A stretch of DNA of 64,000 bases, from NCBI GenBank assembly GCA_030040995.1, contig JASHOS010000053.1, forward strand, positions 1 through 64,000. The letters run 5' to 3'. Source of the DNA: Terriglobia bacterium. Lineage in GTDB: Bacteria; Acidobacteriota; Terriglobia; UBA7540. The notes below the pieces were generated by a model. That model was given only the letters and a program-made list of their open reading frames with translations. It was not told the origin of the DNA and did not search any database. Positions 39,095-47,990 of the stretch are shown in pieces; the stretch's first letter is position 1, and each line of letters begins with the position of its first letter. A program made the translations under genes and the position numbers.

Positions 39095-40165
39095 TCACCC
39101 TCCTCGCGTGTGCATCTCCTGGTGTGGGTCCTGGCGCAGCCGTTCCAGCGGCACGAGAACCCCGCGCGCGCTGACCCGTTTCCGTTCTTCCGCCCCTCGA
39201 TCTTCCCGGGCCTCCCACGTTTCGCGAATGGCCTGGAAAATCATCCGCTGCGGGGCCCCGCTTCTGAGGAGTGCCTTAAGGTCGGTTCCCTGAGGTCCGT
39301 ACAAGCAAAGGAACCAGATTCCGTCGGCCGTCAAGCGGCTACGGTCGCACGAGCGGCAAAAGGGCTGTGTGGTGGACGCGATAATCCCGAAAGTGGTTCC
39401 ATCCTGGAGAACGAAACGTTCGGCGGGCGCGCGGAGGCGATCACGGGCCCTTGTCGAGTTTTCCTCAGTCAGAGCCCGAACGGGCCCGAAGCGATCTCCA
39501 GCGATACGGAGCATTTCGGCGCGGCTGACCACCTTATCCATCGACCACCGGGTGGCGCCCCCTACATCCATATATTCAATCAGCCTCACTTCCGCCTTAA
39601 ACCGGCGGCCAAACTCGATGAGACTGGGAATTTCATCGTCGTTGACGCCCCGGATAATGACGGAATTGATTTTGATTTCGCCAAAGCCCGCCTCTCTCGC
39701 CGCGGCAATGCCATCGAGAACCGCGGCGTGCAACCCGCTTCTGGCCAGCCCCTCAAACCGCTCCGGTTTCAAAGTGTCAAGACTTACAGTAACACGCTGA
39801 AGACCCGCTTCGCGTAACGCGCGCGCCTGCCCTGCGAGGAGCAATCCGTTGGTGGTCAAGGCAAGGTCCCGGATCCGGCAATCGCCCGCGAGCAACCGCA
39901 CCAGCCCGCTCAGATTCTGGCGAAGCAGCGGCTCGCCACCCGTCAGCCGGATCCGCTCCACGCCAAGGTCGGCGAACAGGCCGGCCAGAGTGGCAATCTC
40001 TTCGAAGCTCAGAATGTGCTCCCGCCGTAACCAGGTGTAATCGTCCTCGGGCATGCAATACTGGCATCGCAGGTTGCATCGATCGGTGACAGAAATCCGC
40101 AGGCTGCGCATCGGACGGTCGAGCGCGTCGTAAATTCGAAGCTGAGAAGCCAAAGTAGTTTCCAA
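39095..40165 (-). CDS. moaA: GTP 3',8-cyclase MoaA
   Basis: The protein has 356 residues. The radical-SAM cluster motif is C30-x3-C34-x2-C37 in CNLRCQYC. The second cluster is built by PFCRSCDRSRL and WFLCLYG. LTGGEPLLR is the SAM-binding GGE motif. It catalyses the first step of molybdenum cofactor synthesis. The frame opens with TTG at 40165; an ATG at 40170 is out of frame. The C-terminal GG pair of MoaA is present (…MHTRGG). Confidence 0.93.
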   Translation of the reverse strand: METTLASQLRIYDALDRPMRSLRISVTDRCNLRCQYCMPEDDYTWLRREHILSFEEIATLAGLFADLGVERIRLTGGEPLLRQNLSGLVRLLAGDCRIRDLALTTNGLLLAGQARALREAGLQRVTVSLDTLKPERFEGLARSGLHAAVLDGIAAAREAGFGEIKINSVIIRGVNDDEIPSLIEFGRRFKAEVRLIEYMDVGGATRWSMDKVVSRAEMLRIAGDRFGPVRALTEENSTRARDRLRAPAERFVLQDGTTFGIIASTTQPFCRSCDRSRLTADGIWFLCLYGPQGTDLKALLRSGAPQRMIFQAIRETWEAREDRGAEERKRVSARGVLVPLERLRQDPHQEMHTRGG

Positions 40166-40361
40166 AACATTCGCCCTGTTTTGGGCTGGCCTTCTTCAAT
40201 GCCAGGCCGGAAGGACTAAACAGCAGTGTGCACCGGCTTGGTCGCCGCAGGCACACCGCGCAAAAGGCCTGCCGTGCTCAGATCCCCGTCGAGATCCAGC
40301 CAGTAGATTCCATAACCAGCACCGCGGATCGAATTGCAGCAGCAATTCGGAAGCGGTCTGC

Positions 40362-41627
40362 CTAATGGATGTGTTTCACCTTCTTTTGCATGTAGTCCAT
40401 CAGCAGATATCGTCCGAGGGTGTAAGGTGTTGTGAAATAGGCTTTGCCGCGGCAGATTTCCGTCACCTTCTGGATAAAGTGTATGAGACCGTAATCGGAT
40501 GCCAGCATGAAACTGTTAATGAGGATTCCATTGCGCCGGCAGCGGGCAGCCTCATGCAGGGTCTCGGAGACGACCAAAGGGTCGAGACCGAAGGCATTCT
40601 TATAAATTCGGCCATCCTCCAGCGTCAAGGCCGAAGGCTTCCCGTCCGTGATCATGATAATCTGGCGCATATCCTTCTTCTGGCGCGACAGAATCCGCTG
40701 CGCCAGCCGCAAGCCCTCGCGCGTGTTCGTATAATAGGGGCCAACCTGAACCCGAGCAAGCTCATTCAGGGGAACTTCCTCGGCCGAGTCATGAAACAGA
40801 ACCATGTGCAGGGAGTCGCCGGGATATTGCGTGCGGATGAGGTGCGTGAGAGCCAAGGCGACTTTCTTGGCGGGAGTAAAACGGTCTTCGCCGTAAAGGA
40901 TCATGCTGTGGCTGCAATCGAGCATGAGCACGGTGGCGCAAGAGCTCTGGTATTCACACTGGCGCACTTGAAGATCTTCATAGTCCAGGTCGAGAGGCAT
41001 GTTCAGGCCCGCGCGCTGAATGGCGGAGAGCAGAGTGGAATTCACGTCCAGGTTCATCGTATCGCCGAACTCGTAGCGGCGCACCGAACCGCTGGATTCA
41101 ATGCCGGTTGCGAGCTCGCGCGTGTCGTGCCGCCCGAAGCTCGATTTGCCCAGGGATCCCAAAAGGTCTTTGAGTGTCTTAAAGCCCAGGAAGTCGAGCG
41201 CCTTGTCCGTCATCTCGAATTTGATCTTTCCTTTGGGCCCGTTTGATCCTGTCTCCGGCGGCGCGGCGACCTTGCCTTTTGCCCCGTGGGGCGGCGGGGG
41301 GCCGGTGATGGTGATGTAGCCTTCCGCTGCAAGCCGCTCCAGAAGCTGGTTGATGAGGTTGTGCAGCCTCGATTGGCCGTATTCCTCCGGATTCTGCGCA
41401 AGCTGGTCGAGCAAATCCCGAGGGACCATATCCTTTTCCTGCAATGCCTGCAGGAGCGCTTGGTGGAGTTCCTCCCAAGAGCGCTCCATATCCATCTCCT
41501 GGAACTCGTAGAACTGGCTGTAGAAGCCGCTATCCAGGAGATATTCCTGAAGAAGCTGGAGCAGGTCTTCAGACGTGAGGCTCTCGAAGGGATTGCCAAC
41601 GTACTTTGTGTATTTGACGTATTTCAT
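40362..41627 (-). CDS. VWA-domain protein (MoxR partner)
   Basis: The protein has 421 residues. The N-terminal half is helical and charged ([20 protein letters not shown]). The von Willebrand A domain has an intact MIDAS, DCSHS, with D237, S239 and S241, plus [10 protein letters not shown] and MITDGKPS. It has no signal peptide. It lies 136 bp downstream of the MoxR-like ATPase gene on the same strand. Such pairs act as metal-dependent chaperones or in cofactor insertion, as in the CoxDE and BchID/ChlID systems. I chose ATG 41627; TTG 41636 is possible. Confidence 0.8.
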   Translation of the reverse strand: MKYVKYTKYVGNPFESLTSEDLLQLLQEYLLDSGFYSQFYEFQEMDMERSWEELHQALLQALQEKDMVPRDLLDQLAQNPEEYGQSRLHNLINQLLERLAAEGYITITGPPPPHGAKGKVAAPPETGSNGPKGKIKFEMTDKALDFLGFKTLKDLLGSLGKSSFGRHDTRELATGIESSGSVRRYEFGDTMNLDVNSTLLSAIQRAGLNMPLDLDYEDLQVRQCEYQSSCATVLMLDCSHSMILYGEDRFTPAKKVALALTHLIRTQYPGDSLHMVLFHDSAEEVPLNELARVQVGPYYTNTREGLRLAQRILSRQKKDMRQIIMITDGKPSALTLEDGRIYKNAFGLDPLVVSETLHEAARCRRNGILINSFMLASDYGLIHFIQKVTEICRGKAYFTTPYTLGRYLLMDYMQKKVKHIH

Positions 41628-41683
41628 GCCGATCAATTGGCCGTGTTGCTTTGCGACACCCCCGAAACTATCAAAAGAGCCTC

Positions 41684-41734
41684 AGCCCTCGCCCCCGTTG
41701 GGGCGAGGGCGGCGCACAGCGCCGGGTGAGGGGG
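41684..41734. repeat. Palindromic repeat, family B
   Basis: CCCTCGCCCCCGTTGGGGCG and the following AGGGCGGCGC…GCGCCGGGTGAGGGGG form nested hairpins between the ATPase and VWA genes. It matches the elements at 59,670-59,805. Confidence 0.6.
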
Positions 41735-41763
41735 TCCGGGCTACGATCCGCGCTCCGCAAACC

Positions 41764-43230
41764 TCAATTTAAAGAGCGGCGCCGCGCCGCCACCGGGCCG
41801 GCTTCCTCAGGCGGGGGTTCGGACTTACGCGCTTCGGTATGATAGCCGAGCTCTTCGTTGCGGCTGATCTTCTTCAGCGCCACCAGCCCTTCGAGGATAA
41901 ACTCGGCGGCGGAAACCTGGACGGCCTGGTTGTCTTTGGGTTTGATGCCGAGCGGGCCGGTGTTTTCGAGCAGACCCTGGATTTTTCTAAAGTGGGCCAG
42001 GACTTCCTCTGCCGGGGCGCTCTCCGGATACTTCAGGCTGCCTCCCATTTCGAACCACTTCACGACTCCCTGCAAGGGGGCGCCGTCGAAATACTTGCGG
42101 AAAACCTTCCCCGCCGCCTGCCGGATCACTTCGCGCGCCACCACATCCGCGCCGCGCAGCTCGCCTTCGTACTCCAGCTCAAATTTGCCGGTCATCGAAG
42201 GCAATGCCGCATAAATATCCGAGAGCCGGGGAACGGCGGCACCTTCCCGGTTGAGCAGGGCGCGCCGCTCGGCGTTCGAGAGCGCGCTTTCGAGGCAGGT
42301 AATGGGCATACGTTGGCTTACGCCGCTGCGTTTATCGATCTTCTTCTCCTGGCGCGCCTCAAAGGCGATGCTTTCAACGATCTCCCGGATAAATTGCGGA
42401 ATAACCGCCGGGCCGCACCCGTTGCGTTCGGTCCAGGCCTCCTGCGAGGTAATGGCCAGAGCGTGCTCGATGGTTTGCGGATAATGAGTGCGAATCTCCG
42501 AGCCAATGCGATCCTTGAGGGGGGTGATGATCTTCCCGCGGGCGGTGTAGTCCTCCGGGTTTGCCGTAAAGACCAGGACCACGTCCAGCGGCATTCGCAC
42601 TGGATAGCCTTTGATCTGCACGTCGCCCTCTTGCATGATGTTGAACAGTCCCACTTGAATTTTTCCGGCGAGGTCGGGAAGCTCATTAATTGCAAAAATG
42701 CCGCGATTGGCGCGCGGCAGCAGGCCGTAGTGAATGGTGAGTTCGCTGGAAAGCGCGTGCCCGCCTCGCGCCGCTTTGATGGGATCGAGGTCGCCGATCA
42801 TATCGGCGATGGTTACGTCCGGCGTCGCCAGCTTTTCAACGTAGCGCATTTCGCGCGGCAGGTAGTCGATTGGAGTCTCGTCCCCACGCTCCTTGAGAAG
42901 TTCCTGACAGGCGCGGCAGATGGGACGATACGGATTGTCGTGAATCTCGCAGCCGGCGATATAGGGAATTTCCTCATCGAGCAGGGAGGCCAGATCGCGC
43001 AGAATGCGGCTTTTGGCCTGCCCGCGCAGGCCCAGCAGAATGAAATTGTGCCGCGAGAGAATCGCATTCTCAATTTGTGGAATCACGGTATCGTCAAAGC
43101 CGATAATTCCGGGAAAAACCGTTTGGCCAGCCCGCAGTCTGCCGGCCAGGTTGGCGCGCATCTCATCTTTTACGCTGACCGCTTGATAGTTGGATTTTTT
43201 GAGTGCTCTGAGCGTTTGGGGTCGTTCCAT
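41764..43230 (-). CDS. MoxR/Mg-chelatase-like AAA+ ATPase
   Basis: The protein has 488 residues. The Walker A-like loop is GLRGQAKS (67-74), and the Walker B region is RGIFAINELPDL. A cysteine cluster (AGCEIHDNPYRPICRAC) may bind metal or fold the insert. The region GEGDVQIKGYPVRMPLDVVL is typical of the chelatase-type H2-insert. The ATG at 43230 fits the MERPQTL start and sits 6 nt from a perfect TATAAT. It probably works with the VWA protein downstream. Confidence 0.85.
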   Translation of the reverse strand: MERPQTLRALKKSNYQAVSVKDEMRANLAGRLRAGQTVFPGIIGFDDTVIPQIENAILSRHNFILLGLRGQAKSRILRDLASLLDEEIPYIAGCEIHDNPYRPICRACQELLKERGDETPIDYLPREMRYVEKLATPDVTIADMIGDLDPIKAARGGHALSSELTIHYGLLPRANRGIFAINELPDLAGKIQVGLFNIMQEGDVQIKGYPVRMPLDVVLVFTANPEDYTARGKIITPLKDRIGSEIRTHYPQTIEHALAITSQEAWTERNGCGPAVIPQFIREIVESIAFEARQEKKIDKRSGVSQRMPITCLESALSNAERRALLNREGAAVPRLSDIYAALPSMTGKFELEYEGELRGADVVAREVIRQAAGKVFRKYFDGAPLQGVVKWFEMGGSLKYPESAPAEEVLAHFRKIQGLLENTGPLGIKPKDNQAVQVSAAEFILEGLVALKKISRNEELGYHTEARKSEPPPEEAGPVAARRRSLN

Positions 43231-43236
43231 GCCTTC

Positions 43237-43266
43237 ATTATAGGTGAGGGGGTCGGGCCAACTCAA
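43237..43266 (-). promoter_or_regulatory. Promoter of the AAA+ ATPase gene, leaderless geometry
   Basis: On the minus strand, TTGAGT (43,266-43,261) and TATAAT (43,242-43,237) are 18 bp apart. The -10 ends exactly 6 nt before the ATG, so transcription would start at or within the start codon. The 6-nt gap (GAAGGC) is too short for a normal ribosome binding site. Confidence 0.6.
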
Positions 43267-43279
43267 TGAAGGAATCCGA

Positions 43280-43490
43280 CCCCTACCTAATCCGTCGATG
43301 GCCGAAGTCGTAGGGGGACGGCTTGCCGTCCCCTGGATGGCCTCTCCAAAAATCAACCAGGGTAGGGCTTGCCCCAATGGTGTACAAATTAGCCAAACCG
43401 AGAGCGGCTTTGCCGCACGTCGCATCGAGAGATCTGAAAGCTAGTTTGGACGAGCCTGGGGCAAGCCCTACCCCTACGCTGGTATTTACG
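43280..43490. repeat. Intergenic hairpin repeats, family C
   Basis: This gene-free stretch contains the perfect hairpin GGGGACGG-CTTG-CCGTCCCC (43,313-43,332), two TAGGGCTTGCCCC-like halves facing each other (about 43,364 and 43,463), and GAGCGGCTTTGCCGC. Similar units occur at 46,900-46,985 and 61,345-61,440. Confidence 0.6.
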
Positions 43491-43596
43491 GTTTATCTGT
43501 GACAACCGGGGAGCTGAGTAGACGAATTATGCGAGACAGGAGACGAGGTTTGGTTGCGGCGGTGAGTCCGAGCTGCGGTGCAAAAATCGAAGGCAA

Positions 43597-44247
43597 TTAT
43601 CTTATCCAGGGATGGCCATTGCCTTTGGCTATTCTCTCCAGGGCGATGGTCCGGTCGAGTTGGGGAATTAGCTGTTTGATTTCTTCCGCGATTTTCAACA
43701 GGCGCTCACGTTCCTGCCGCAGCGACAGGAGGCGCTCGCGGAATTCGAGGCCGAAAGGCAAGAGCGCCGCGATCTGAAACGAGAGGTTGTGGTAAGGCGG
43801 CGACGGAGGCGTATTCAATTGGCGCGGGTCGCGCAAGCGCTTCATGGCTTCCTGCAGCAATTCCAGCACGCGCTGGGCTTCTCCGCCGGTAGGAGGCGCG
43901 CTTGCCGGATCATCGTCGAAAAACTCCACCCCGGCGCGAAGGTAGATTTTCTCTTCGTCCGTGAAGAGGACTTCAAAGCGGCGCTTGCCCTCCGTCAGAA
44001 TGTCCATTCGTCCGTCGGGATATTTGCGCTTCAATTCGATCACCTTCGCCGTGCAACCAATATTGCTGATTTCCGTTTCTTTGCTCAGAACAACGCCAAA
44101 CTCGCCATGACGGGTTTCGCGCGCCGGGTGCGCCAGGCATTCACGAATCATGACTTGGTAGCGTTCTTCAAAGATGTGCAGGGGCAGGACCTCGCCCGGC
44201 AAAAGAACGGTTTCCAACGGAAAGAGAGGCAGTAAAAACTGTTCCAT
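43597..44247 (-). CDS. Lon N-terminal-domain (LonN/PUA-like) protein
   Basis: The protein has 216 residues and starts MEQFLLPLFPLETVLLPGEV, followed by LPLHIFEERYQVMIRECL. This is the Lon substrate-binding domain without the ATPase or protease part. The C-terminal third is helical (EFRERLLSLRQERERLLKIAEEIKQL). Stand-alone LonN proteins are widespread with unknown function. No clear ribosome binding site lies upstream of this ATG; an in-frame ATG 8 codons earlier is an alternative. Confidence 0.8.
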   Translation of the reverse strand: MEQFLLPLFPLETVLLPGEVLPLHIFEERYQVMIRECLAHPARETRHGEFGVVLSKETEISNIGCTAKVIELKRKYPDGRMDILTEGKRRFEVLFTDEEKIYLRAGVEFFDDDPASAPPTGGEAQRVLELLQEAMKRLRDPRQLNTPPSPPYHNLSFQIAALLPFGLEFRERLLSLRQERERLLKIAEEIKQLIPQLDRTIALERIAKGNGHPWIR

Positions 44248-44302
44248 GAGATCGACTCTGGGCCGGGGCATCCCACGTAATTTCCGAGGATCGCTGATTC
44301 CG

Positions 44303-44363
44303 GCGACCCCCCTCACCCGGCTCGGTACTCTCGCCACCTTCTCCCCAAAACGGGGCGAGGGGA
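44303..44363. repeat. Palindromic repeat, family B
   Basis: CCCCTCACCCGGCTCGG is followed by CTTCTCCCCAAAACGGGGCGAGGGG, with a hairpin CCCC-AAAA-CGGGG. It lies just upstream of the LonN gene, overlapping its longest possible open frame. Confidence 0.5.
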
Positions 44364-44511
44364 TTGTCAAAAGTTGTCCCGAACGGCGGGCGCTTTAGGG
44401 GGAATGCAGCCAAGTCTGGAATGGTCGCCGGAGCCGGCCTCACGGCCCGTCACGGCGCGATTATAGCAGAAAAAACGTTTCCTGCAGGGCATCATCAAAT
44501 AAGATAAGGTG

Positions 44512-44573
44512 TATTGCCTCAGCTTCGAGCTTGGGCCGCGACCGCTTTCTACGCGCGCTCGGAACTGAGGCGT
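44512..44573. repeat. Palindromic repeat, family A, diverged copy 3
   Basis: ATTGCCTCAGCTTCGAGC opens it, and GCTCGGAACTGAGGCGTT closes it. The termini match copies 1 and 2, but the internal hairpins are lost. It lies directly upstream of uvrC. Confidence 0.5.
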
Positions 44574-44579
44574 TGATCA

Positions 44580-46412
44580 TTGAGGCTGGCAGCTCGAGTG
44601 AATCCCTCATTAATCGAAAAGGCCGAAGCATTACCCTCGCAACCTGGCGTCTACCTCTTCAAAGATGGCACGGGTTGTCCCATTTATGTGGGAAAAGCCA
44701 AGTCTCTGCGGCACCGGGTACGATCGTATTTTCAGGATCGCCTCCCGTCAGGTGGCAAGCAAGAACTCATGGTGGAAGCGGCTGAGGACCTAGAGGTGGT
44801 CCTCGTCGATAACGAAAAAGAGGCGATGGCGCTTGAAAACAACTTCATCAAGCAGTTTAAGCCCCGGTATAACGTCCTGCTGAGAGATGACAAGACCTAT
44901 CCCTATATCAAAATGACGCTGCCGGACCCCTGGCCCAGGGTTTACGTGACGCGGCGAGTGAAAAAGGATGGTTCCCTCTACTTCGGCCCCTACTTTCCTG
45001 CTGGCCTGGCCTATCGCGTCGTGGACCTGATTCACCGCTGCTTTCAGATTCCCTCCTGCTACGTGGACCTTAGCCGGTTCCATGCTCGTCCTTGCCTCCA
45101 GTACTACATCAAGCGCTGCCTGGGACCCTGTGTTGAGGGCCTAACCAATGCGGCGGTTTATACCGACCGGGCGCGCCAGGTTCGCATGTTGCTCGAAGGC
45201 CGCGTGAGCGAACTGACGCGCGATCTGCACGAGCGCATGATCGTTGCCTCCCAAGACCAGCGCTATGAAGATGCAGCGAGGCTGCGCGATCAGTTGAACG
45301 TGATGGAGCAAATTCGCGAACGGCAGAAGATGGCTGCGTCACGGGGCGACGACGCCGACATTTTCGGGTTCCATCAGGAAGGACAGCTTGTGGCGGTCAA
45401 TCTGTTTCACCTTCGCGGTGGGCGCGTTGTCGACCGGCGCGAGTTTTTCTGGGAAGACATCGACGCTTTTTCCGCCGGCGAATTCTTTTCCGCGCTCGTC
45501 AAGCAGCTTTATCTCGACCAACAACACCTACCCAGTGATATTCATGTACCGGTGGACTTCGAAGACCGGGAGACACTTGAAGAGTTCCTGTCCGAGAAGC
45601 GCGGCGGCCGAGTCCGGATTGGCACGCCGCAAGCAGGCTCTCGCCGGTCGATGCTGGAACTTGTAGCCAAGAACGCCCGTCAGTCCTTTGACCGGCGTTT
45701 TCGGACTCTCAAGCCCCAGGCCCGCGTCATGGTGGAAAGTCTCGCCGAAGCAATTGAACTCCCCAAGCCCCCCGAGCGCATCGAAGCTTTTGACATCTCG
45801 CACATCCAGGGGACAGACATCGTCGCAGCGATGGTTGTGTGGGAAGGCGGCGCGATGAAGAAATCCGATTACCGGAGGTTTATCATCAAGACGGTACCGC
45901 AGAACGACGATTTTGCCAGCATGCGCGAGGTCGTAGGGCGGCGTTATCAAAGAGTGCTTCAGGAGAAGCATCGCCTGCCGGGCTTGATCTTAATTGATGG
46001 AGGCATTGGCCAGCTTCACGCTGCCGCCAGCGCCCTGGAAAAACTGCAAATTATCAATCAGCCGTTGGCGAGCATTGCGAAGCGGGAAGAAATTCTATAC
46101 GTTTACGGCAGAGAGAAGGAACCTGTCGTTCTCGATCATCAGTCGCCGGCTTTGCACCTGATCCAGGAAATTCGAGATGAAGCCCATCGGTTTGCAGTCA
46201 GCTTTCATCGCTCTCGAAGGTCGGGACGTACGCTGACCTCCGAACTGTTGGAGATTCCCGGCATTGGTGAGAAAACAGCCCGAAAACTCCTGCTGCACTT
46301 TGGCAGCCTACAGGCCATAAGGAGACTGACGCCTGAGGAGCTGGGACAGGTGGTTAGGCCATCGCAGGTAAAGCGTATCCAGCAATCCTTAAAAATGAAC
46401 CGTCCCGCGTGA
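44580..46412 (+). CDS. uvrC: Excinuclease ABC subunit UvrC
   Basis: The protein has 610 residues, the normal length. The GIY-YIG nuclease domain starts with PGVYLFKDGTGCPIYVGKAK. The UvrB-binding UVR motif is near residue 215 (YEDAARLRDQL), the RNase H-like nuclease half has EAFDISHIQG, and the C-terminal helix-hairpin-helix is IPGIGEKTARKLLLHFGS. It makes the dual incisions in nucleotide excision repair. The start is TTG at 44580 or GTG at 44598; neither has a clear ribosome binding site. Confidence 0.92.
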   Translation: MRLAARVNPSLIEKAEALPSQPGVYLFKDGTGCPIYVGKAKSLRHRVRSYFQDRLPSGGKQELMVEAAEDLEVVLVDNEKEAMALENNFIKQFKPRYNVLLRDDKTYPYIKMTLPDPWPRVYVTRRVKKDGSLYFGPYFPAGLAYRVVDLIHRCFQIPSCYVDLSRFHARPCLQYYIKRCLGPCVEGLTNAAVYTDRARQVRMLLEGRVSELTRDLHERMIVASQDQRYEDAARLRDQLNVMEQIRERQKMAASRGDDADIFGFHQEGQLVAVNLFHLRGGRVVDRREFFWEDIDAFSAGEFFSALVKQLYLDQQHLPSDIHVPVDFEDRETLEEFLSEKRGGRVRIGTPQAGSRRSMLELVAKNARQSFDRRFRTLKPQARVMVESLAEAIELPKPPERIEAFDISHIQGTDIVAAMVVWEGGAMKKSDYRRFIIKTVPQNDDFASMREVVGRRYQRVLQEKHRLPGLILIDGGIGQLHAAASALEKLQIINQPLASIAKREEILYVYGREKEPVVLDHQSPALHLIQEIRDEAHRFAVSFHRSRRSGRTLTSELLEIPGIGEKTARKLLLHFGSLQAIRRLTPEELGQVVRPSQVKRIQQSLKMNRPA

Positions 46413-46509
46413 CTAACCGATAGAGCGTTGAACTCTTAACCACTTCTTTAGAGCCCGAACTTACAGAGGGCGTTATAATGAGACTGGAAGAAATGGAAAG
46501 AGGTGATTT

Positions 46510-46815
46510 ATGGCAAAAAGTAACCCAGGAACAGGGATGCTTTGTTTTCTCTTAGGTGTAACGGTAGGTGGTGTGCTGGCTTTGCTCTTTGCTCCGGCAA
46601 GCGGGGAAGAGACACGCGAGAAGTTGCGCCAGACGGCCGAAGACGGACGGGAATACGTGGAGACGAAGAGGAAAGAATTCCGACGAAAAGCGGAGGAGCT
46701 TTCCGAAAAGGGTAAAGAAGTGCGGCGTCGAGCGGAGGATGCCATCGGGAAGGGAAGAAAGGCCGTCAACGATCTTAAGGATAAGGGTAGCGATCTCGTT
46801 TCACACGTCATATAG
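46510..46815 (+). CDS. YtxH-like membrane protein
   Basis: The protein has 101 residues. It starts with MAKSNPGTGMLCFLLGVTVG, one membrane segment, then LLFAPASGEETREKL, the YtxH signature, and a highly charged helix. AAAGAGGTGA precedes the ATG. YtxH proteins are small stress-related membrane proteins of unclear function. A second one follows at 47,062. Confidence 0.8.
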   Translation: MAKSNPGTGMLCFLLGVTVGGVLALLFAPASGEETREKLRQTAEDGREYVETKRKEFRRKAEELSEKGKEVRRRAEDAIGKGRKAVNDLKDKGSDLVSHVI

Positions 46816-47061
46816 GCGCGGGGGGTAGAAAGGTACAGAATCAGAATAGAACCCTAAATCCGCCGATAACACCTGGCCGCATATTAGGGTACTAGCAGGT
46901 TGGCAGTGTAGGGGTAGGGCCTGCCGTACCGTCGTTGATTTTCAGCGCGGCAATCAAGGGGACGGCAAGCCGCTCCCTACAGCACTTTCGGCTATTAGGG
47001 AACACAACTCCAGGTCTTGTTTTTTGGCAAGACATTCGTGAAAAATCGCGGGAGGTGAATC
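46816..47061. repeat. Spacer with family C hairpin
   Basis: GTAGGGGTAGGGCCTGCCG (about 46,908) and GGGGACGGCAAGCCGCTCCC (about 46,959) form inverted arms around a short loop. No gene is visible in this spacer. Confidence 0.5.
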
Positions 47062-47379
47062 ATGGCTGACATGGAAGATACTGGCCGGAGTTGCGCGGTC
47101 TCGTCGAGGCTCGCATACTTCCTCGTGGGCGCCGCGTTCGGCGCCGTGTTCGCTCTGCTGATCGCTCCATCGAGCGGCCAGGAAACGCGAGATTTGCTCA
47201 GCTCCAAGGCGAACGAGGGAAAAGACTACGTTACGGCGCGTGGCAGGGACATGCGACAGCAGGCCGAGCAGATGGTCGGGAAGGCTAAGGACTTGGTAAA
47301 TCAGCAAAAGGAGCAGCTTTCAGCGGCTCTGGAAGCGGGCAAGCAGGCTTACCAGAATGAGAAATCGAAGGCTCAATAG
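47062..47379 (+). CDS. YtxH-like membrane protein, second copy
   Basis: The protein has 105 residues. One membrane segment (RLAYFLVGAAFGAVFALLIA) is followed by PSSGQETRDLL, the YtxH signature, and a Gln/Lys-rich coiled coil. GGGAGGTGAATC precedes the ATG. It is a paralogue of the gene at 46,510 and is followed by another membrane coiled-coil gene. Confidence 0.8.
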   Translation: MADMEDTGRSCAVSSRLAYFLVGAAFGAVFALLIAPSSGQETRDLLSSKANEGKDYVTARGRDMRQQAEQMVGKAKDLVNQQKEQLSAALEAGKQAYQNEKSKAQ

Positions 47380-47416
47380 ACCGTATCAAGCCCGGTTCGC
47401 TTGAAGAAAGGAATCC

Positions 47417-47929
47417 ATGAATTATGGAGTCGTCCTCCTTATTTTCCTGATCATTGCGGCTCTTGGACTGATTTTGCAAGGGGCCGCTCTGCTGGGCATA
47501 TTCATGGCTGCTCAGCAACTTCGAAGGCAAGTTCAGGGAACCCGCGATGACCTGAAGCAGAAGGTGGAGCAGGCGGTGCGATCGGTTATGGAACTCCTGG
47601 CGGACAGCCGCGAGCCCGTCAAGAACGCGGCGGTCAACCTGGAGGAAATCAGCCGAGTTGCCCGGGAGCGCGTAGTCCTTCTGGACGAGACGATCGCGGA
47701 CGTGACCCAGCGAGCGCACGCGCAGGTAGTCCGTGCCGACCAGGTTGTTTCGAGCGTGCTGGATAAGGTCGAGACGACGGCTGACGCCGTGGAGCAGAAT
47801 GTTGTCTCGCCCCTGCTTGAGGTTACGGCGTTTTTTAAGGGCGTGCGGGTGGGCGTGGAACACTTATTGGGCCGTGGCCGAACGTCAGGGATCCAGGAAG
47901 CTACGCAAGACGAAGAGATGTTTATCTAA
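47417..47929 (+). CDS. Membrane protein with extended coiled coil (DUF948-like layout)
   Basis: The protein has 170 residues. It starts MNYGVVLLIFLIIAALGLIL, one membrane segment, followed by about 100 residues of heptad-rich helix (VQGTRDDLKQKVEQAVRSV, RVVLLDETIADVTQRAHAQV). AAAGGAATCC precedes the ATG. The layout resembles DUF948 proteins, which often accompany YtxH genes. Its role is unknown; it may form a membrane-proximal scaffold with the two YtxH proteins. Confidence 0.65.
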   Translation: MNYGVVLLIFLIIAALGLILQGAALLGIFMAAQQLRRQVQGTRDDLKQKVEQAVRSVMELLADSREPVKNAAVNLEEISRVARERVVLLDETIADVTQRAHAQVVRADQVVSSVLDKVETTADAVEQNVVSPLLEVTAFFKGVRVGVEHLLGRGRTSGIQEATQDEEMFI

Positions 47930-47990
47930 AGAAGGCGACCATCGCGGAAGGGGCTGCCGGGCACAACCAATCCTCAAAACACCTCCTATA

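Noticed and set aside
41839-43269. A 476-codon plus-strand open frame
   Set aside because: It is the antisense shadow of the AAA+ ATPase gene, which has clear motifs on the minus strand.
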